A stretch of 64,000 bases of DNA from Faucicola sp048551375. Lineage in GTDB: Bacteria; Pseudomonadota; Gammaproteobacteria; Pseudomonadales; Moraxellaceae. The notes below the pieces were generated by a model that had not been told where the DNA came from, did no database searches, and saw only the letters and a list, made by a program, of their open reading frames with translations. A program made the position numbers and the translations under genes. The stretch lies in the NCBI RefSeq assembly GCF_048551375.1, contig NZ_JBLYZJ010000001.1:186001-250000 (forward strand), written 5' to 3'. Each line of letters opens with the position of its first letter. The stretch's first letter is position 1. Shown in pieces: positions 7,939-16,780 of this stretch.

Positions 7939-9048
7939 ATGACCCAAAATTTCCCCCTATTAAAGAACGACCGACTGCTAAAAGCCATCCGCTTTGAACC
8001 CATCGACACCACGCCTGTGTGGATGATGCGTCAAGCAGGACGTTACCTACCAGAATACCTCAAAACTCGCAAAGATGCTGGCGACTTTTTAAGCCTGTGC
8101 AAAGACACCGACCGAGCGACCGAAGTCACCATTCAGCCGTTTCGCCGTTTTGACCTTGATGCGGCGATTTTGTTTAGCGATATTTTGACTGTGCCAGATG
8201 CGTTGGGCTTGGGCTTGTATTTTGAAACGGGCGAAGGCCCTAAGTTTAAACACACCGTCCGCACGATGGCAGATGTGCAAGCTTTGCCAAATGTCAATAT
8301 GGCAACTGAGCTTGATTATGTGATGAAAGCCGTCACCAGTATTCGTCATGCGTTGGGTGGTAAAGCCCCATTGTTTGGCTTTTCGGGTAGTCCGTGGACG
8401 CTTGCCACTTATATGGTCGAAGGTGGTAGCTCAAAGGAGTTTCGCCATACCAAAACCATGCTGTATAGCGACCCTGCGACCTTGCACGCTTTGCTTGCCA
8501 AATTGACCGCTTGTGTGGTGGATTATTTATCCGCTCAAATTGAGGCAGGGGCTCAACTGGTACAGATTTTTGACAGTTGGGGTGGGGCGTTGGCTCATCG
8601 TCAGTTTGTCGAGTTTTCGCACCATTACAATACCCAAATTATCACCACCTTGAAAGAAAAACACCCTGATATTCCTGTGGTGCTATTTACCAAAGGTGGG
8701 GGCTTATGGCTTGATACCCAAGCCCATAGCGGTGCAGATGCGTTGGGGCTGGATTGGACGATGCCGATGGATAAGGCTCGCCAAATTGTGTTTGACCAAC
8801 AAAAAGAACTCACCAAAATCCATAAAAAACTGCATAAAGGCATTGCGTTACAAGGCAATCTTGACCCCACGACTTTATATGCCAGCCCTGCAGAGATTCG
8901 TAAACATACGCATTTGATGCTTGCGGATGCCTATAGTGTGGGTGATAAGACAGGCTATGTGGCGAATTTGGGGCATGGGATTCAGCAATGGGTCAATCCT
9001 GACCACGCCAAAGCCTTTATTGATGCGGTGCATGAATTTCAATTATAA
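7939..9048 (+). CDS. hemE: Uroporphyrinogen decarboxylase
   Basis: Removes the four acetate carboxyls of uroporphyrinogen III to give coproporphyrinogen III in heme synthesis, as a soluble homodimer. Family hallmarks are the N-terminal TPVWMMRQAGRYLPEY (with the substrate-binding arginines), the segment DLDAAILFSDILTVPDALGLG (catalytic Asp), FGFSGSPWTLATYMVEGG and a C-terminal LGHGI. Length 369 is slightly above the usual 350-360. argC starts 9 bp after the stop, so the two are probably co-transcribed. The next oxidative heme step, hemF, is also in this window at 58.3 kb but not linked. Confidence 0.96.
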   Translation: MTQNFPLLKNDRLLKAIRFEPIDTTPVWMMRQAGRYLPEYLKTRKDAGDFLSLCKDTDRATEVTIQPFRRFDLDAAILFSDILTVPDALGLGLYFETGEGPKFKHTVRTMADVQALPNVNMATELDYVMKAVTSIRHALGGKAPLFGFSGSPWTLATYMVEGGSSKEFRHTKTMLYSDPATLHALLAKLTACVVDYLSAQIEAGAQLVQIFDSWGGALAHRQFVEFSHHYNTQIITTLKEKHPDIPVVLFTKGGGLWLDTQAHSGADALGLDWTMPMDKARQIVFDQQKELTKIHKKLHKGIALQGNLDPTTLYASPAEIRKHTHLMLADAYSVGDKTGYVANLGHGIQQWVNPDHAKAFIDAVHEFQL

Positions 9049-9057
9049 GGAACAATT

Positions 9058-10131
9058 ATGTCAAACAAAATTAAAGTCGGCATTGTTGGCGGTACAGGCT
9101 ATACAGGCGTTGAGCTGATTCGTTTATTAAGCCAACATCCCCAAGCCGAGATTATCATGCTCACTTCTCGTTCCGAGGCAGGCAGACGAGTCGATGATAT
9201 GTTCCCCAGTTTGCGTGGCGTGTCGGACTTGGTATTTTCTGACCTTGACGTGAATGAGCTTGCCAAATGTGACGTAGTATTTTTTGCCACGCCTCATGGC
9301 GTAGCAATGAAACACGCCAAATTTTTGACTGATAATAACACCAAAGTGATTGATTTGGCAGCGGATTTTCGTTTGCAAAACTTAGCAGATTTTAAACAAT
9401 GGTACGACCTTGAACATGAATGTCCAGATTTATTGGCACAATCAGCCTATGGTATCCCAGAAATTAACCGCCAAAATATCGCTGATACCATGATTGTGGG
9501 TAATGCAGGTTGCTACCCAACCACGGCGATTTTAGGTGTTAAACCATTGATTGAACTGCAAAATCAGTATGGCGAAGCCTTAATTGAGCCTTGGATAGTG
9601 ATTGATGCCAAATCAGGCGTATCTGGGGCAGGTCGTCAAGCCAAAATGAATCTGTTATTTAGCGAAACGTCAGATAATTTCTCAGCGTATGGCGTGGCAG
9701 GACATCGCCATTTGCCAGAGATTGAGCAGGGCATTGAACAACTTTTAAATGCCAAAGCCGTACAGACCCATGACATTCGCTTTGTACCGCACCTTGTGCC
9801 GATGATTCGTGGGATGTTTACCACCATTCATCTACGCTTGACCCAAGCAGGGCAAGCGGTGGATTGGCAAAAGATTTACGAGCAAGCTTATCAAGATGAA
9901 TATTTTGTCGATGTATTGCCAAAAGGTCAGTATCCTGACACTCGCAGTGTGCGAGCCAGTAACCGTTTGCGGATAGCGGTGCAAACCTTGGCAAATAGCC
10001 CAATGATGACGATTTTGGTGGTGCAAGATAACCTTGTGAAAGGGGCATCTGGGCAAGCGGTGCAAAATATGAACATTTTATTTGGGCTTGATGAAACGTT
10101 GGGATTGACCCTTGTGCCTGTCGTGCCTTAA
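9058..10131 (+). CDS. argC: N-acetyl-gamma-glutamyl-phosphate reductase
   Basis: NADPH-dependent reduction of N-acetylglutamyl phosphate to the semialdehyde, third step of arginine synthesis. The Rossmann motif VGIVGGTGYTGVEL (7-20) and the active-site segment GNAGCYPTTA with the catalytic Cys (about 152) are intact. HLVPMIRGMFTT is the conserved C-terminal substrate-binding region. At 357 residues it matches type 1 ArgC. The ribosome-binding site AAGGA lies 7 nt upstream in the 9-bp gap after hemE. Confidence 0.96.
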   Translation: MSNKIKVGIVGGTGYTGVELIRLLSQHPQAEIIMLTSRSEAGRRVDDMFPSLRGVSDLVFSDLDVNELAKCDVVFFATPHGVAMKHAKFLTDNNTKVIDLAADFRLQNLADFKQWYDLEHECPDLLAQSAYGIPEINRQNIADTMIVGNAGCYPTTAILGVKPLIELQNQYGEALIEPWIVIDAKSGVSGAGRQAKMNLLFSETSDNFSAYGVAGHRHLPEIEQGIEQLLNAKAVQTHDIRFVPHLVPMIRGMFTTIHLRLTQAGQAVDWQKIYEQAYQDEYFVDVLPKGQYPDTRSVRASNRLRIAVQTLANSPMMTILVVQDNLVKGASGQAVQNMNILFGLDETLGLTLVPVVP

Positions 10132-10297
10132 TTTTATGCAAATTGGTTTTTATGACAAATTGATGACAATTACCCTGCTATTGGCAAAATTTATTAAAAA
10201 TTTGCTAAATAAATTTAGCTGTACTCAAGGGCGTTTTTGTTTATAATGGGCAACGCTATATCAATAGCTTACGTCATACCAATTTACTTTTTTATTA

Positions 10298-11170
10298 ATG
10301 ATGAGCCAGTTTTTTATGGATTTGCCAACAGATAACGTTGATACGCCTGTGTTACCCACCGAAGCCAAACCAAGGTTTCAGCCCAATACCATGTCAGGTA
10401 TGCTGATGATTTTTGGGGCAAGTTTATTGATGGTGGCTATCATTGCCATTTTGCTAGGGCAACGCATTGGCTACAATCGAGGGCTGAGTTATGCCAATGA
10501 GCAAGCCAAAAAAATTGCTCAAGGTGAAGAGATTTCTGCCACCAATATCAAAAACCTAAAACTAAAAGCAGATACGTTACAAACACAACTGGCAACGGCT
10601 CAACAAGAGCGTGACATTAGTTTGGCAAATTTAGCCAATTTACGAAATGATATGCAGTTATTGACCACCACCAATTTGCAAGCACAGCAAGAACAGACGT
10701 TTTTGACCGCTGCTTTGGCAAAACGTGGCGGTATTCCTTTACAAATTGTTGGGGCGAAAATTGTACCCTTGCCCGAAAATGCGTATGAATATCGTTTTGA
10801 TGTTGGGATGGTCGACCCATCGAATCAAGAAAAAACTTTGATTCCAAAAATGACTTTGCTCGATGATGTCAATATGGTGGAAGTGCCGTTAGAGCCTAGA
10901 AGCTATAAAATTAACGGTATTGCCAGAGTTCGTGGGCGGTTTTTGATGCCTAAAGACTTTCTACCAAAGCAAATTAAAATCGAATTTGCCTCGAATGGGC
11001 AGACCTTAGAGCAAGTGTATAATTGGCAGTTGGGTCAACCTGTCGATGATATGCCGTATAGCCTCGAGGAAGTGCCAGAGGCGGATAAACGCCCTGTGGC
11101 TTCGGCGGTAGATACGGTGACTGATAAAGTGCCAACTAAAGACATCCCTGCGTCACAAGCCCAGCCTTAA
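10298..11170 (+). CDS. Single-pass membrane protein with coiled coil, unknown function
   Basis: Predicted bitopic inner-membrane protein of 290 residues. A cytoplasmic, Pro-rich N-terminus is followed by one transmembrane helix (about 33-54: MSGMLMIFGASLLMVAIIAILLG), a periplasmic coiled coil (about 80-145) and a beta-rich domain (IPLQIVGAKIVPLPENAYEYRFDVGM onward) resembling the DUF6776-type membrane proteins found near Clp or cell-envelope genes. That match is from memory and tentative. A possible -10 box TATAAT lies at 10242-10247. The start could also be Met7 (10316). It precedes clpS by about 45 bp and may share its transcript. Confidence 0.75.
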   Translation: MMSQFFMDLPTDNVDTPVLPTEAKPRFQPNTMSGMLMIFGASLLMVAIIAILLGQRIGYNRGLSYANEQAKKIAQGEEISATNIKNLKLKADTLQTQLATAQQERDISLANLANLRNDMQLLTTTNLQAQQEQTFLTAALAKRGGIPLQIVGAKIVPLPENAYEYRFDVGMVDPSNQEKTLIPKMTLLDDVNMVEVPLEPRSYKINGIARVRGRFLMPKDFLPKQIKIEFASNGQTLEQVYNWQLGQPVDDMPYSLEEVPEADKRPVASAVDTVTDKVPTKDIPASQAQP

Positions 11171-11215
11171 TTTTTATTGATTAAATTTATTGTTCGTTTC
11201 TCAATGATAGTGCCA

Positions 11216-11731
11216 ATGAACCGTTTTATGCCAAAAGTTGATACCTTGCTGATACCGCAATCAAGTCCAGTTTTTTCTAAACCATCTGTTGCCAAGGCGC
11301 TGGTCACGACCACCGCTTTTGATTGGCATTATCCCACCAGTACCCCAGCCTATTCAATTCGTCCTAACGACTTTCACCTTGGTTTTCGTCTTAGTGATAA
11401 TGCTCCTATTGAGGGGCGACCTGACGGTGAGTATGATGACGATGTGTTATTGGCTGACCCAGAACTCAAAAAACCCCAACCTTATGCCGTGGTGATGTAT
11501 AACGATGATTATACGCCGATGGAATTTGTGGTCGCTGTGTTACAAACACATTTTAAACATGGTTTGGATGATGCCACTGGCATTATGCTAGCGATTCACC
11601 ACGAAGGTAAGGGCATCGCAGGGGTGTATCCCAAAGATATTGCCGAAACCAAAGCCCAAATCGTCAATCGTGAGGCTCGATTAGCGGGGTTTCCTTTGCT
11701 GACCCAAATCGAACCGCAACCGACTGCCTAG
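11216..11731 (+). CDS. clpS: ATP-dependent Clp protease adaptor ClpS, long N-terminus
   Basis: Adaptor that brings N-degron substrates to ClpAP. The C-terminal 85 residues are classic ClpS: PYAVVMYNDDYTPMEFVV (hydrophobic N-residue pocket with the NDD motif), ILAIHHEGKGIAGVY-like helix and EARLAGFPL, which contacts the ClpA N-domain. Ahead of this core lies an unusual stretch of about 85 residues, against roughly 20-25 in E. coli. It is low in charge at first, then acidic (GRPDGEYDDDVLLADPE). The ORF is open upstream to a TTG at 11177; ATGs at 11216 and 11228 are more likely starts, and none has a strong ribosome-binding site. clpA follows 63 bp later, so the pair is functionally coherent. 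Confidence 0.9.
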   Translation: MNRFMPKVDTLLIPQSSPVFSKPSVAKALVTTTAFDWHYPTSTPAYSIRPNDFHLGFRLSDNAPIEGRPDGEYDDDVLLADPELKKPQPYAVVMYNDDYTPMEFVVAVLQTHFKHGLDDATGIMLAIHHEGKGIAGVYPKDIAETKAQIVNREARLAGFPLLTQIEPQPTA

Positions 11732-11794
11732 CTATTTTTAAAACAATAAGTACCTATGTGTCGGCTCAGTTTGGCAGAATGATAAGGAAAGTTT

Positions 11795-14176
11795 ATGTTA
11801 AGTTTACAATTACAAGTCACCCTGCGTTTAGTGGTGGAATTGGCAAAAAAGCGTTCACATGAGTATCTAACGGTTGAACATTTATTAATTGCGTTATTAG
11901 AAAATGATACCGCAGTCGAGGCATTGGTGGCGTGTGCGGTGAATGTTGAGCAGTTGGCACAAGATTTGACTGTCTATATTGATGAACATACGCCCACGGT
12001 CAATGAAAAAGATGATTATTCACCACAGCCAACTCGCAGTTTCGACCGTATTTTACAACGTGCGATTTTTCATGTGCAATCCGTTGCCAATACCCGCCTT
12101 GTTGAAGGTTCGGATTTATTGGTGTCGATGTTTTCAGAGCATGATACCTATGCGGTTTATCTGCTTAAAAAGCAAGGGATGACACGTTTGGAGTTGACCC
12201 AATATTTATCGCATGGTCAAGATAAAACCCCAAAAAACAAACCCACCGAAACCGCAGGTGAAGAAGATAGTGGTAGCCGTCCAAGCAAAGACCCGTTAAG
12301 CGAATATACCGTCAATCTCAACCAAAAAGCCGCCAAAGGCAATACTGACCCCTTGATTGGTCGTCAAGCCGAAATCGAACGTACCGCCCAAATTTTATGC
12401 CGCCGCCGTAAAAATAACCCATTATTGGTGGGTGATCCGGGGGTTGGTAAAACTTCGATTGCTGAGGGGCTGGCGTGGCTGATTATCAATAATAAAGCCC
12501 CAAAACCGCTACAAGGTTGCGTGGTGTATAGCTTGGATATTGGGGCGTTGGTGGCAGGCACAAAGTACCGTGGCGACTTTGAAAAACGCATGAAAGTGTT
12601 GCTCGATGCCCTAAAAGCCAAACCCAATGCAATTTTATTTATTGATGAAATTCATATGATTATTGGGGCAGGCTCGTCCATGAGTAGTAATATGGACGTG
12701 TCGAATTTGCTCAAACCTGCCCTTGCCAGTGGTGAGCTTCGTTGTATTGGCTCAACGACTTTTACTGAATATCGACAAGTATTTGAAAAAGACCATGCGT
12801 TAAGTCGCCGTTTCCAAAAAGTCGATGTCAATGAGCCGAGTATTGAGGATAGCATTGAAATCTTGCGTGGGCTGAAGTCACAATATGAAGCGTTTCACCA
12901 AGTCAGTTATACCGATGAGGCTCTAAAAACTGCCGTACATTTGGCTGTTAAACATATCCATGAGCGTTTTTTGCCCGATAAAGCCATTGATGTCATTGAT
13001 GAAGCTGGGGCATTTATCCGTTTACAACGCAATGATGATACTAAAGCAACCGAATCGCAACAACATGACAGCAAACAACAGGGTATTAAAACCACCTCCA
13101 GTCAAACTTTGTCCCCAGAAGCGGTATCTATAGACAAAGCACCCACACCGCAGACCTTGATTGATGTGCCTCAAATTGAGCATATTGTTGCCAAAATTGC
13201 TCGTATTCCACCAAAATCGGTGTCAAGCGATGATAAAGCGACCTTAAAAGATTTGGAAACCAATCTCAAGCATTTGGTATTTGGGCAGGATGAAGCCATC
13301 AAAACCCTTGCCGATGCTATCAAGCTGTCACGAGCAGGGCTAAAGCCTGATGATAAGCCAATTGGTTCATTTATGTTGGCAGGCCCAACAGGCGTGGGTA
13401 AAACCGAGGTTAGTCGCCAACTTGCCAATCTATTGGGCATTGAGTTGATACGCTTTGATATGTCCGAATATATGGAAGCCCACACCGCTTCACGTTTGAT
13501 TGGGGCTCCTCCAGGGTATGTCGGCTTTGACCAAGGCGGATTATTGACCGAAAAAATCAACCAATTTCCGTATTGTGTGCTACTACTGGACGAAATCGAA
13601 AAAGCCCATCCAGACGTGTTTAACCTACTATTACAAGTCATGGATCATGGTTCATTGACCGATAATAACGGACGCACTTCGAGTTTTAAACAGGTGATTT
13701 TGATTATGACCACCAACGTGGGGGCGGATAGCATCAGCCGTAATAGCATGGGCTTTACCACCCAAGACCACAGCCGTGATAATGGTGAGGCGATGAAGCG
13801 GATGTTTACCCCAGAGTTTCGCAATCGTCTTGATGCGATTATCCAGTTTAACCCATTGGATAAAAACGTCATCGTATCTGTGGTGGATAAATTCTTGGTC
13901 GAACTGCAAGCCCAACTCGATGATAAAAAAGTCGTACTAGAAATTGACCATGACGTGCGTGAGTATTTGGCAGAAAAAGGCTACGACCGCCTGATGGGAG
14001 CAAGACCGATGAGCCGTCTGATTCAAGATGAAATCAAAAAGCCATTGGCAGAGATGATTTTATTTGGTGAATTGGTTGATGGGGGTGTGGTATCCGTGCG
14101 AATGAATGCCGAAAAAGATGCCTTGACCCTTGTTGCGGAGAGCAATACATCCACAGAACAAGTAGAAAATGTTTAA
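11795..14176 (+). CDS. clpA: ATP-dependent Clp protease ATP-binding subunit ClpA
   Basis: Hexameric AAA+ unfoldase that feeds substrates to ClpP. It has the double Clp N-domain (1-145), the D1 AAA module with Walker A GDPGVGKTS (about 212-220) and D2 with GPTGVGKTE (about 529-537), then the D2-small C-terminal domain. At 793 residues it is about 35 longer than E. coli ClpA. The surplus lies in a Gln/Ser/Thr-rich insertion (about 410-455) between D1 and D2. There is no ClpB-type middle coiled coil. The ribosome-binding site AAGGAAAG lies before the ATG. The upstream clpS gives adaptor and motor in one unit; clpP is not in the window. Confidence 0.96.
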   Translation: MLSLQLQVTLRLVVELAKKRSHEYLTVEHLLIALLENDTAVEALVACAVNVEQLAQDLTVYIDEHTPTVNEKDDYSPQPTRSFDRILQRAIFHVQSVANTRLVEGSDLLVSMFSEHDTYAVYLLKKQGMTRLELTQYLSHGQDKTPKNKPTETAGEEDSGSRPSKDPLSEYTVNLNQKAAKGNTDPLIGRQAEIERTAQILCRRRKNNPLLVGDPGVGKTSIAEGLAWLIINNKAPKPLQGCVVYSLDIGALVAGTKYRGDFEKRMKVLLDALKAKPNAILFIDEIHMIIGAGSSMSSNMDVSNLLKPALASGELRCIGSTTFTEYRQVFEKDHALSRRFQKVDVNEPSIEDSIEILRGLKSQYEAFHQVSYTDEALKTAVHLAVKHIHERFLPDKAIDVIDEAGAFIRLQRNDDTKATESQQHDSKQQGIKTTSSQTLSPEAVSIDKAPTPQTLIDVPQIEHIVAKIARIPPKSVSSDDKATLKDLETNLKHLVFGQDEAIKTLADAIKLSRAGLKPDDKPIGSFMLAGPTGVGKTEVSRQLANLLGIELIRFDMSEYMEAHTASRLIGAPPGYVGFDQGGLLTEKINQFPYCVLLLDEIEKAHPDVFNLLLQVMDHGSLTDNNGRTSSFKQVILIMTTNVGADSISRNSMGFTTQDHSRDNGEAMKRMFTPEFRNRLDAIIQFNPLDKNVIVSVVDKFLVELQAQLDDKKVVLEIDHDVREYLAEKGYDRLMGARPMSRLIQDEIKKPLAEMILFGELVDGGVVSVRMNAEKDALTLVAESNTSTEQVENV

Positions 14177-14209
14177 TAAGTAGGTGAACAATTTTAAATT
14201 ATAAAAAAA

Positions 14210-14275
14210 CCGTTCGTGGTGAGCCTGTCGAACCATAACGGTTTTCCTACCCTTCGACAAGCTCAGGGCGAACGG
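14210..14275. repeat. Palindromic repeat, TTCGACAAGCTC family, copy 2
   Basis: 66-bp inverted repeat with arms CCGTTCGTGGTGAGCCTGTC and GACAAGCTCAGGGCGAACGG, in the 133-bp gap between the convergent clpA and holA genes. It is preceded by AAAAAAA and followed by AAAACC, so as RNA it could serve as a terminator in at least one direction. It is nearly identical in its arms to the copies at 1777 and 25592. Confidence 0.85.
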
Positions 14276-14309
14276 AAAACCATATTTAATTTTGTTCACT
14301 TACTTATAG

Positions 14310-15380
14310 TCATTTAAATTGGCAATAAGACAGATTTTGTAGGGGCGTATTGTATACGCCCAATATTTGTTGATAAAACAACCTCACCCCAGCCAACGCC
14401 AATGCCGTTTGGTAAAGCAATTCCCAAGCAGGGGTTTGGCTCAAGCCTTTGATGGCACGGTCACAATCATATAGCAAATTCGCCCAATCGTGCGTAGTTT
14501 GTGGCGTATGTCGCCGAACCGCTTGATTATATAAGCCTTGCTTACTTGACCAAATCCCCAAACTCTGAAAACTTGCCCCAGTCAGCAAGCTTTGCACATT
14601 TCGCATATCTTTGGCAATCACCCATAACACAAGGCTTTCGGGTTCTTCAGCGTGTTTGAGGGCTTGTAAAATCGTCACGACCTTTGCCACATCGCCCATC
14701 AGCATCGCATCGGATAAATCAAAGGTAGTAAAGTGCGATTGATTGACCAAGCCATCTTGTAGTTGCTGGGTGTCAATTCTTACCAAGGCTTGATTGGGCG
14801 TAGGGGCGTATAGATAGGACAATCGCCATAAAGTTTGATAGGCGGTGAGCAAGTTGTTTTGGGTTTGAGCCATCAGCATTTGCCATGCTTCGGTATGCAA
14901 ATCAATGCCAAAATCTTGGGCGTGTTGCTTGAGTAAGGCTTCTCGTTGACTTTCTTGATATAAGTGACAATCCACCACTTGACCATGTTTGTCACATAAC
15001 TGGAAAAAAGCTGACGTTTGAGCTTTTTTGTCATATTTATCACTGATGATAATTAGACAGTTGGTGGGATTTTGGGTGGCAAAGTCTTGCAGTTGAGCAA
15101 GACTGTCTTTGTCGGGCTTGTGGTTGCCTTGGGCGATGATGACCTTGCTATCATCAAATAGCGATAGGCTATTGAGTTCTGCCAAAACCTCTTGCCAAGA
15201 CTTTGCCGACACGATATCCATGCGTTGTACCGCCATGCCATGTGCTTGCCATTGCGGTTGTAAGCGTTCAATCAGCCATTGAGCCAACAAGTCTTCATCA
15301 CCATGCAATAACCAAAGCCCTGTCGCAGGGTGGGACAGGGTTTTGGCATGGTTAAAGGCGGTCAAAAAAGCGTGGTTCAT
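14310..15380 (-). CDS. holA: DNA polymerase III subunit delta
   Basis: Clamp-loader delta subunit, which opens the beta sliding clamp. The N-terminal segment with WLLHGDEDLLAQWLIERL matches the family LLxGdExfLi motif, followed by DIVSAKSWQEVLAELNSLSLFDDSKVI, typical of HolA. About 356 residues from the ATG at 15380; a TTG at 15395 would add five. It follows lptE by 18 bp, as in many Gammaproteobacteria. The last 16 or so codons overlap a palindromic repeat at 14341-14361, so the C-terminal GVYNTPLQNL segment is repeat-encoded rather than ancestral. Confidence 0.92.
   Translation of the reverse strand: MNHAFLTAFNHAKTLSHPATGLWLLHGDEDLLAQWLIERLQPQWQAHGMAVQRMDIVSAKSWQEVLAELNSLSLFDDSKVIIAQGNHKPDKDSLAQLQDFATQNPTNCLIIISDKYDKKAQTSAFFQLCDKHGQVVDCHLYQESQREALLKQHAQDFGIDLHTEAWQMLMAQTQNNLLTAYQTLWRLSYLYAPTPNQALVRIDTQQLQDGLVNQSHFTTFDLSDAMLMGDVAKVVTILQALKHAEEPESLVLWVIAKDMRNVQSLLTGASFQSLGIWSSKQGLYNQAVRRHTPQTTHDWANLLYDCDRAIKGLSQTPAWELLYQTALALAGVRLFYQQILGVYNTPLQNLSYCQFK
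14341..14361. repeat. TAGGGGCGTAT-type palindrome inside the 3' end of holA
   Basis: GGGGCGTATTGTATACGCCC is one hairpin of the repeat family seen at 19516, 21674, 42922, 45632 and 58119. Unlike those, this copy sits inside a reading frame and supplies the last codons of holA. Stem and placement are seen directly; insertion is inferred. Confidence 0.75.
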
Positions 15381-15398
15381 TTGGTATTTTGACAAATG

Positions 15399-15977
15399 CT
15401 ATTTTGGCAAGTTTAAAGCGACATATTGGTCAGCGATACGTTGAGCAAGATTGTCATATAACCAAACTTTAATCTGCTCGGATTGCGGATTATCTGTGGC
15501 AACCGTGGCTTGGTCGTATTGATAGCTACGTTGTACTTGAATGTTATTGGTAATATTCTTGGGGTTGCCTGTGCTATCCTTGATTTGATAGCTGACATCT
15601 GCCGACATCACCATGCGAATTTCGGTCAAAATCCCACGCAAACGGTAAGTTTGCAAACGGATATTTTTGACTTGAATATAGGGTGTGCTAAGGGTGGTAG
15701 CGGTTGGGGTGTTTTTGGGTTTAAGTGGGTCAACTGGGGCGGTGTCGTGGGTTTTAATCGACAGTTGGTCAAATTGCTTTATCAAGGCATTTTTGACGGC
15801 GATATCTTCCACGCTATTACCAAATGCCAGTTGGGTCACAGGTCGCTGTTGCGTTTGGCTTGTGCCAGTTTGAGAGGTATTTTGATAGCCACGCAACGCA
15901 AAACCGCAAGCGGTCAATTGACTCAAACAAAGTGTGGGTACGACCACGGCAAGTAATATTTTTTTCATATTATTCAT
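15399..15977 (-). CDS. lptE: LPS-assembly lipoprotein LptE
   Basis: Outer-membrane lipoprotein that plugs the LptD barrel for lipopolysaccharide export. The signal peptide ends in the lipobox LTAC with Cys about 24, followed by GFALRG, the conserved start of mature LptE. 192 residues. Position between leuS and holA matches the Gammaproteobacterial order, which strengthens the call because LptE sequences diverge quickly. Met4 at 15968 is an alternative start. The middle has a Pro/Thr-rich loop (DPLKPKNTPTATT). A small membrane protein gene and a GNAT gene separate it from leuS here. Confidence 0.88.
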   Translation of the reverse strand: MNNMKKILLAVVVPTLCLSQLTACGFALRGYQNTSQTGTSQTQQRPVTQLAFGNSVEDIAVKNALIKQFDQLSIKTHDTAPVDPLKPKNTPTATTLSTPYIQVKNIRLQTYRLRGILTEIRMVMSADVSYQIKDSTGNPKNITNNIQVQRSYQYDQATVATDNPQSEQIKVWLYDNLAQRIADQYVALNLPK

Positions 15978-15980
15978 AGT

Positions 15981-16283
15981 TTATCCCATCATTAGGTTAG
16001 CACCGTAGCGAATGCCATAGCCCACGGCATAAATCAGCCCTGCCATGATGACGGCAGAAATCACGCTAGCGACATTGCGTATCATCGGTGGGGCGATACT
16101 GGTTTGGGTGGTGTCGGCGTTTTGGGCTTGAAGCTGTTGTTCGGCTTTAAGGTATTGTAGGCGGACAAGGGTGTGCAGTACGGCAAACACGATGACAACC
16201 GCCCAATGTAGCCATAATAAACCTGCGATAAGGTTAAGGGCTAATAAGATATTGCCGATAAGGTTGATGGTTTTTAGTTTCAT
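15981..16283 (-). CDS. Small two-helix membrane protein, unknown function
   Basis: About 100 residues with two or three hydrophobic stretches: a long one near the N-terminus (LIGNILLALNLIAGLLWLHWAVVIVFAVLHTLV, possibly two helices) and another near the C-terminus (VASVISAVIMAGLIYAVGYGI), separated by a polar Gln-rich loop. No family recognised. The ATG at 16283 is chosen over a TTG at 16298. Its stop lies 3 bp before the lptE start, so it is co-transcribed with lptE and holA and may serve the envelope, though nothing in the sequence proves that. Confidence 0.75.
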   Translation of the reverse strand: MKLKTINLIGNILLALNLIAGLLWLHWAVVIVFAVLHTLVRLQYLKAEQQLQAQNADTTQTSIAPPMIRNVASVISAVIMAGLIYAVGYGIRYGANLMMG

Positions 16284-16330
16284 TGTTTTTTCTCGCAATC
16301 AAATTAGATTGAGTTGCAATTTTTACGCCA

Positions 16331-16780
16331 TTATTCAATATTATAACGGTATTGAATAAAATCCATTTTTTTTGCCACTTTATCATATAACCGTTGAGCT
16401 GTGATATTGGTTTTATTCGTCACCCAATACACACGGTTACAGTCTTTTTGTTTGGCAAAATCATAAACAAATTCAATTAATTGCCGACCAACGCCTTTCC
16501 CTCGAACGCTATCGCTAACGTATAAATCCTCAAGATAACAGCAATCTGTCGTGTTCCATGTATTAGGGTGCAACACGACATGGACAAATCCCACCAACGC
16601 ATTATGATGCCAAGCCCCAAAGCCAAAAATTGGGCTATGTTCGTCAATAATACGTTGCCAAGTGCTGTCAATGGTGGTTTGTGGCAAAGTTGTTTGGTAA
16701 AAATCCAAATAACCTTGCCATAAAACTAGCCATGCTTGTTTGTCTTGAGCCTTAAGGGGCTTAATATTAAAGTGGTGCAT
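16331..16780 (-). CDS. GNAT family N-acetyltransferase
   Basis: 149-residue acetyltransferase. The acetyl-CoA pyrophosphate loop is RGKGVGRQLIEF (about 95-106), preceded by the strand CCYLEDLYVSDSVRG and followed by VYWVTNKTNITAQRLYDKVA, the usual GNAT C-terminal pattern. The substrate is unknown. The start codon directly abuts the leuS stop (TAAATG), which points to translational coupling and membership of the leuS-lptE-holA transcript. Confidence 0.9.
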   Translation of the reverse strand: MHHFNIKPLKAQDKQAWLVLWQGYLDFYQTTLPQTTIDSTWQRIIDEHSPIFGFGAWHHNALVGFVHVVLHPNTWNTTDCCYLEDLYVSDSVRGKGVGRQLIEFVYDFAKQKDCNRVYWVTNKTNITAQRLYDKVAKKMDFIQYRYNIE

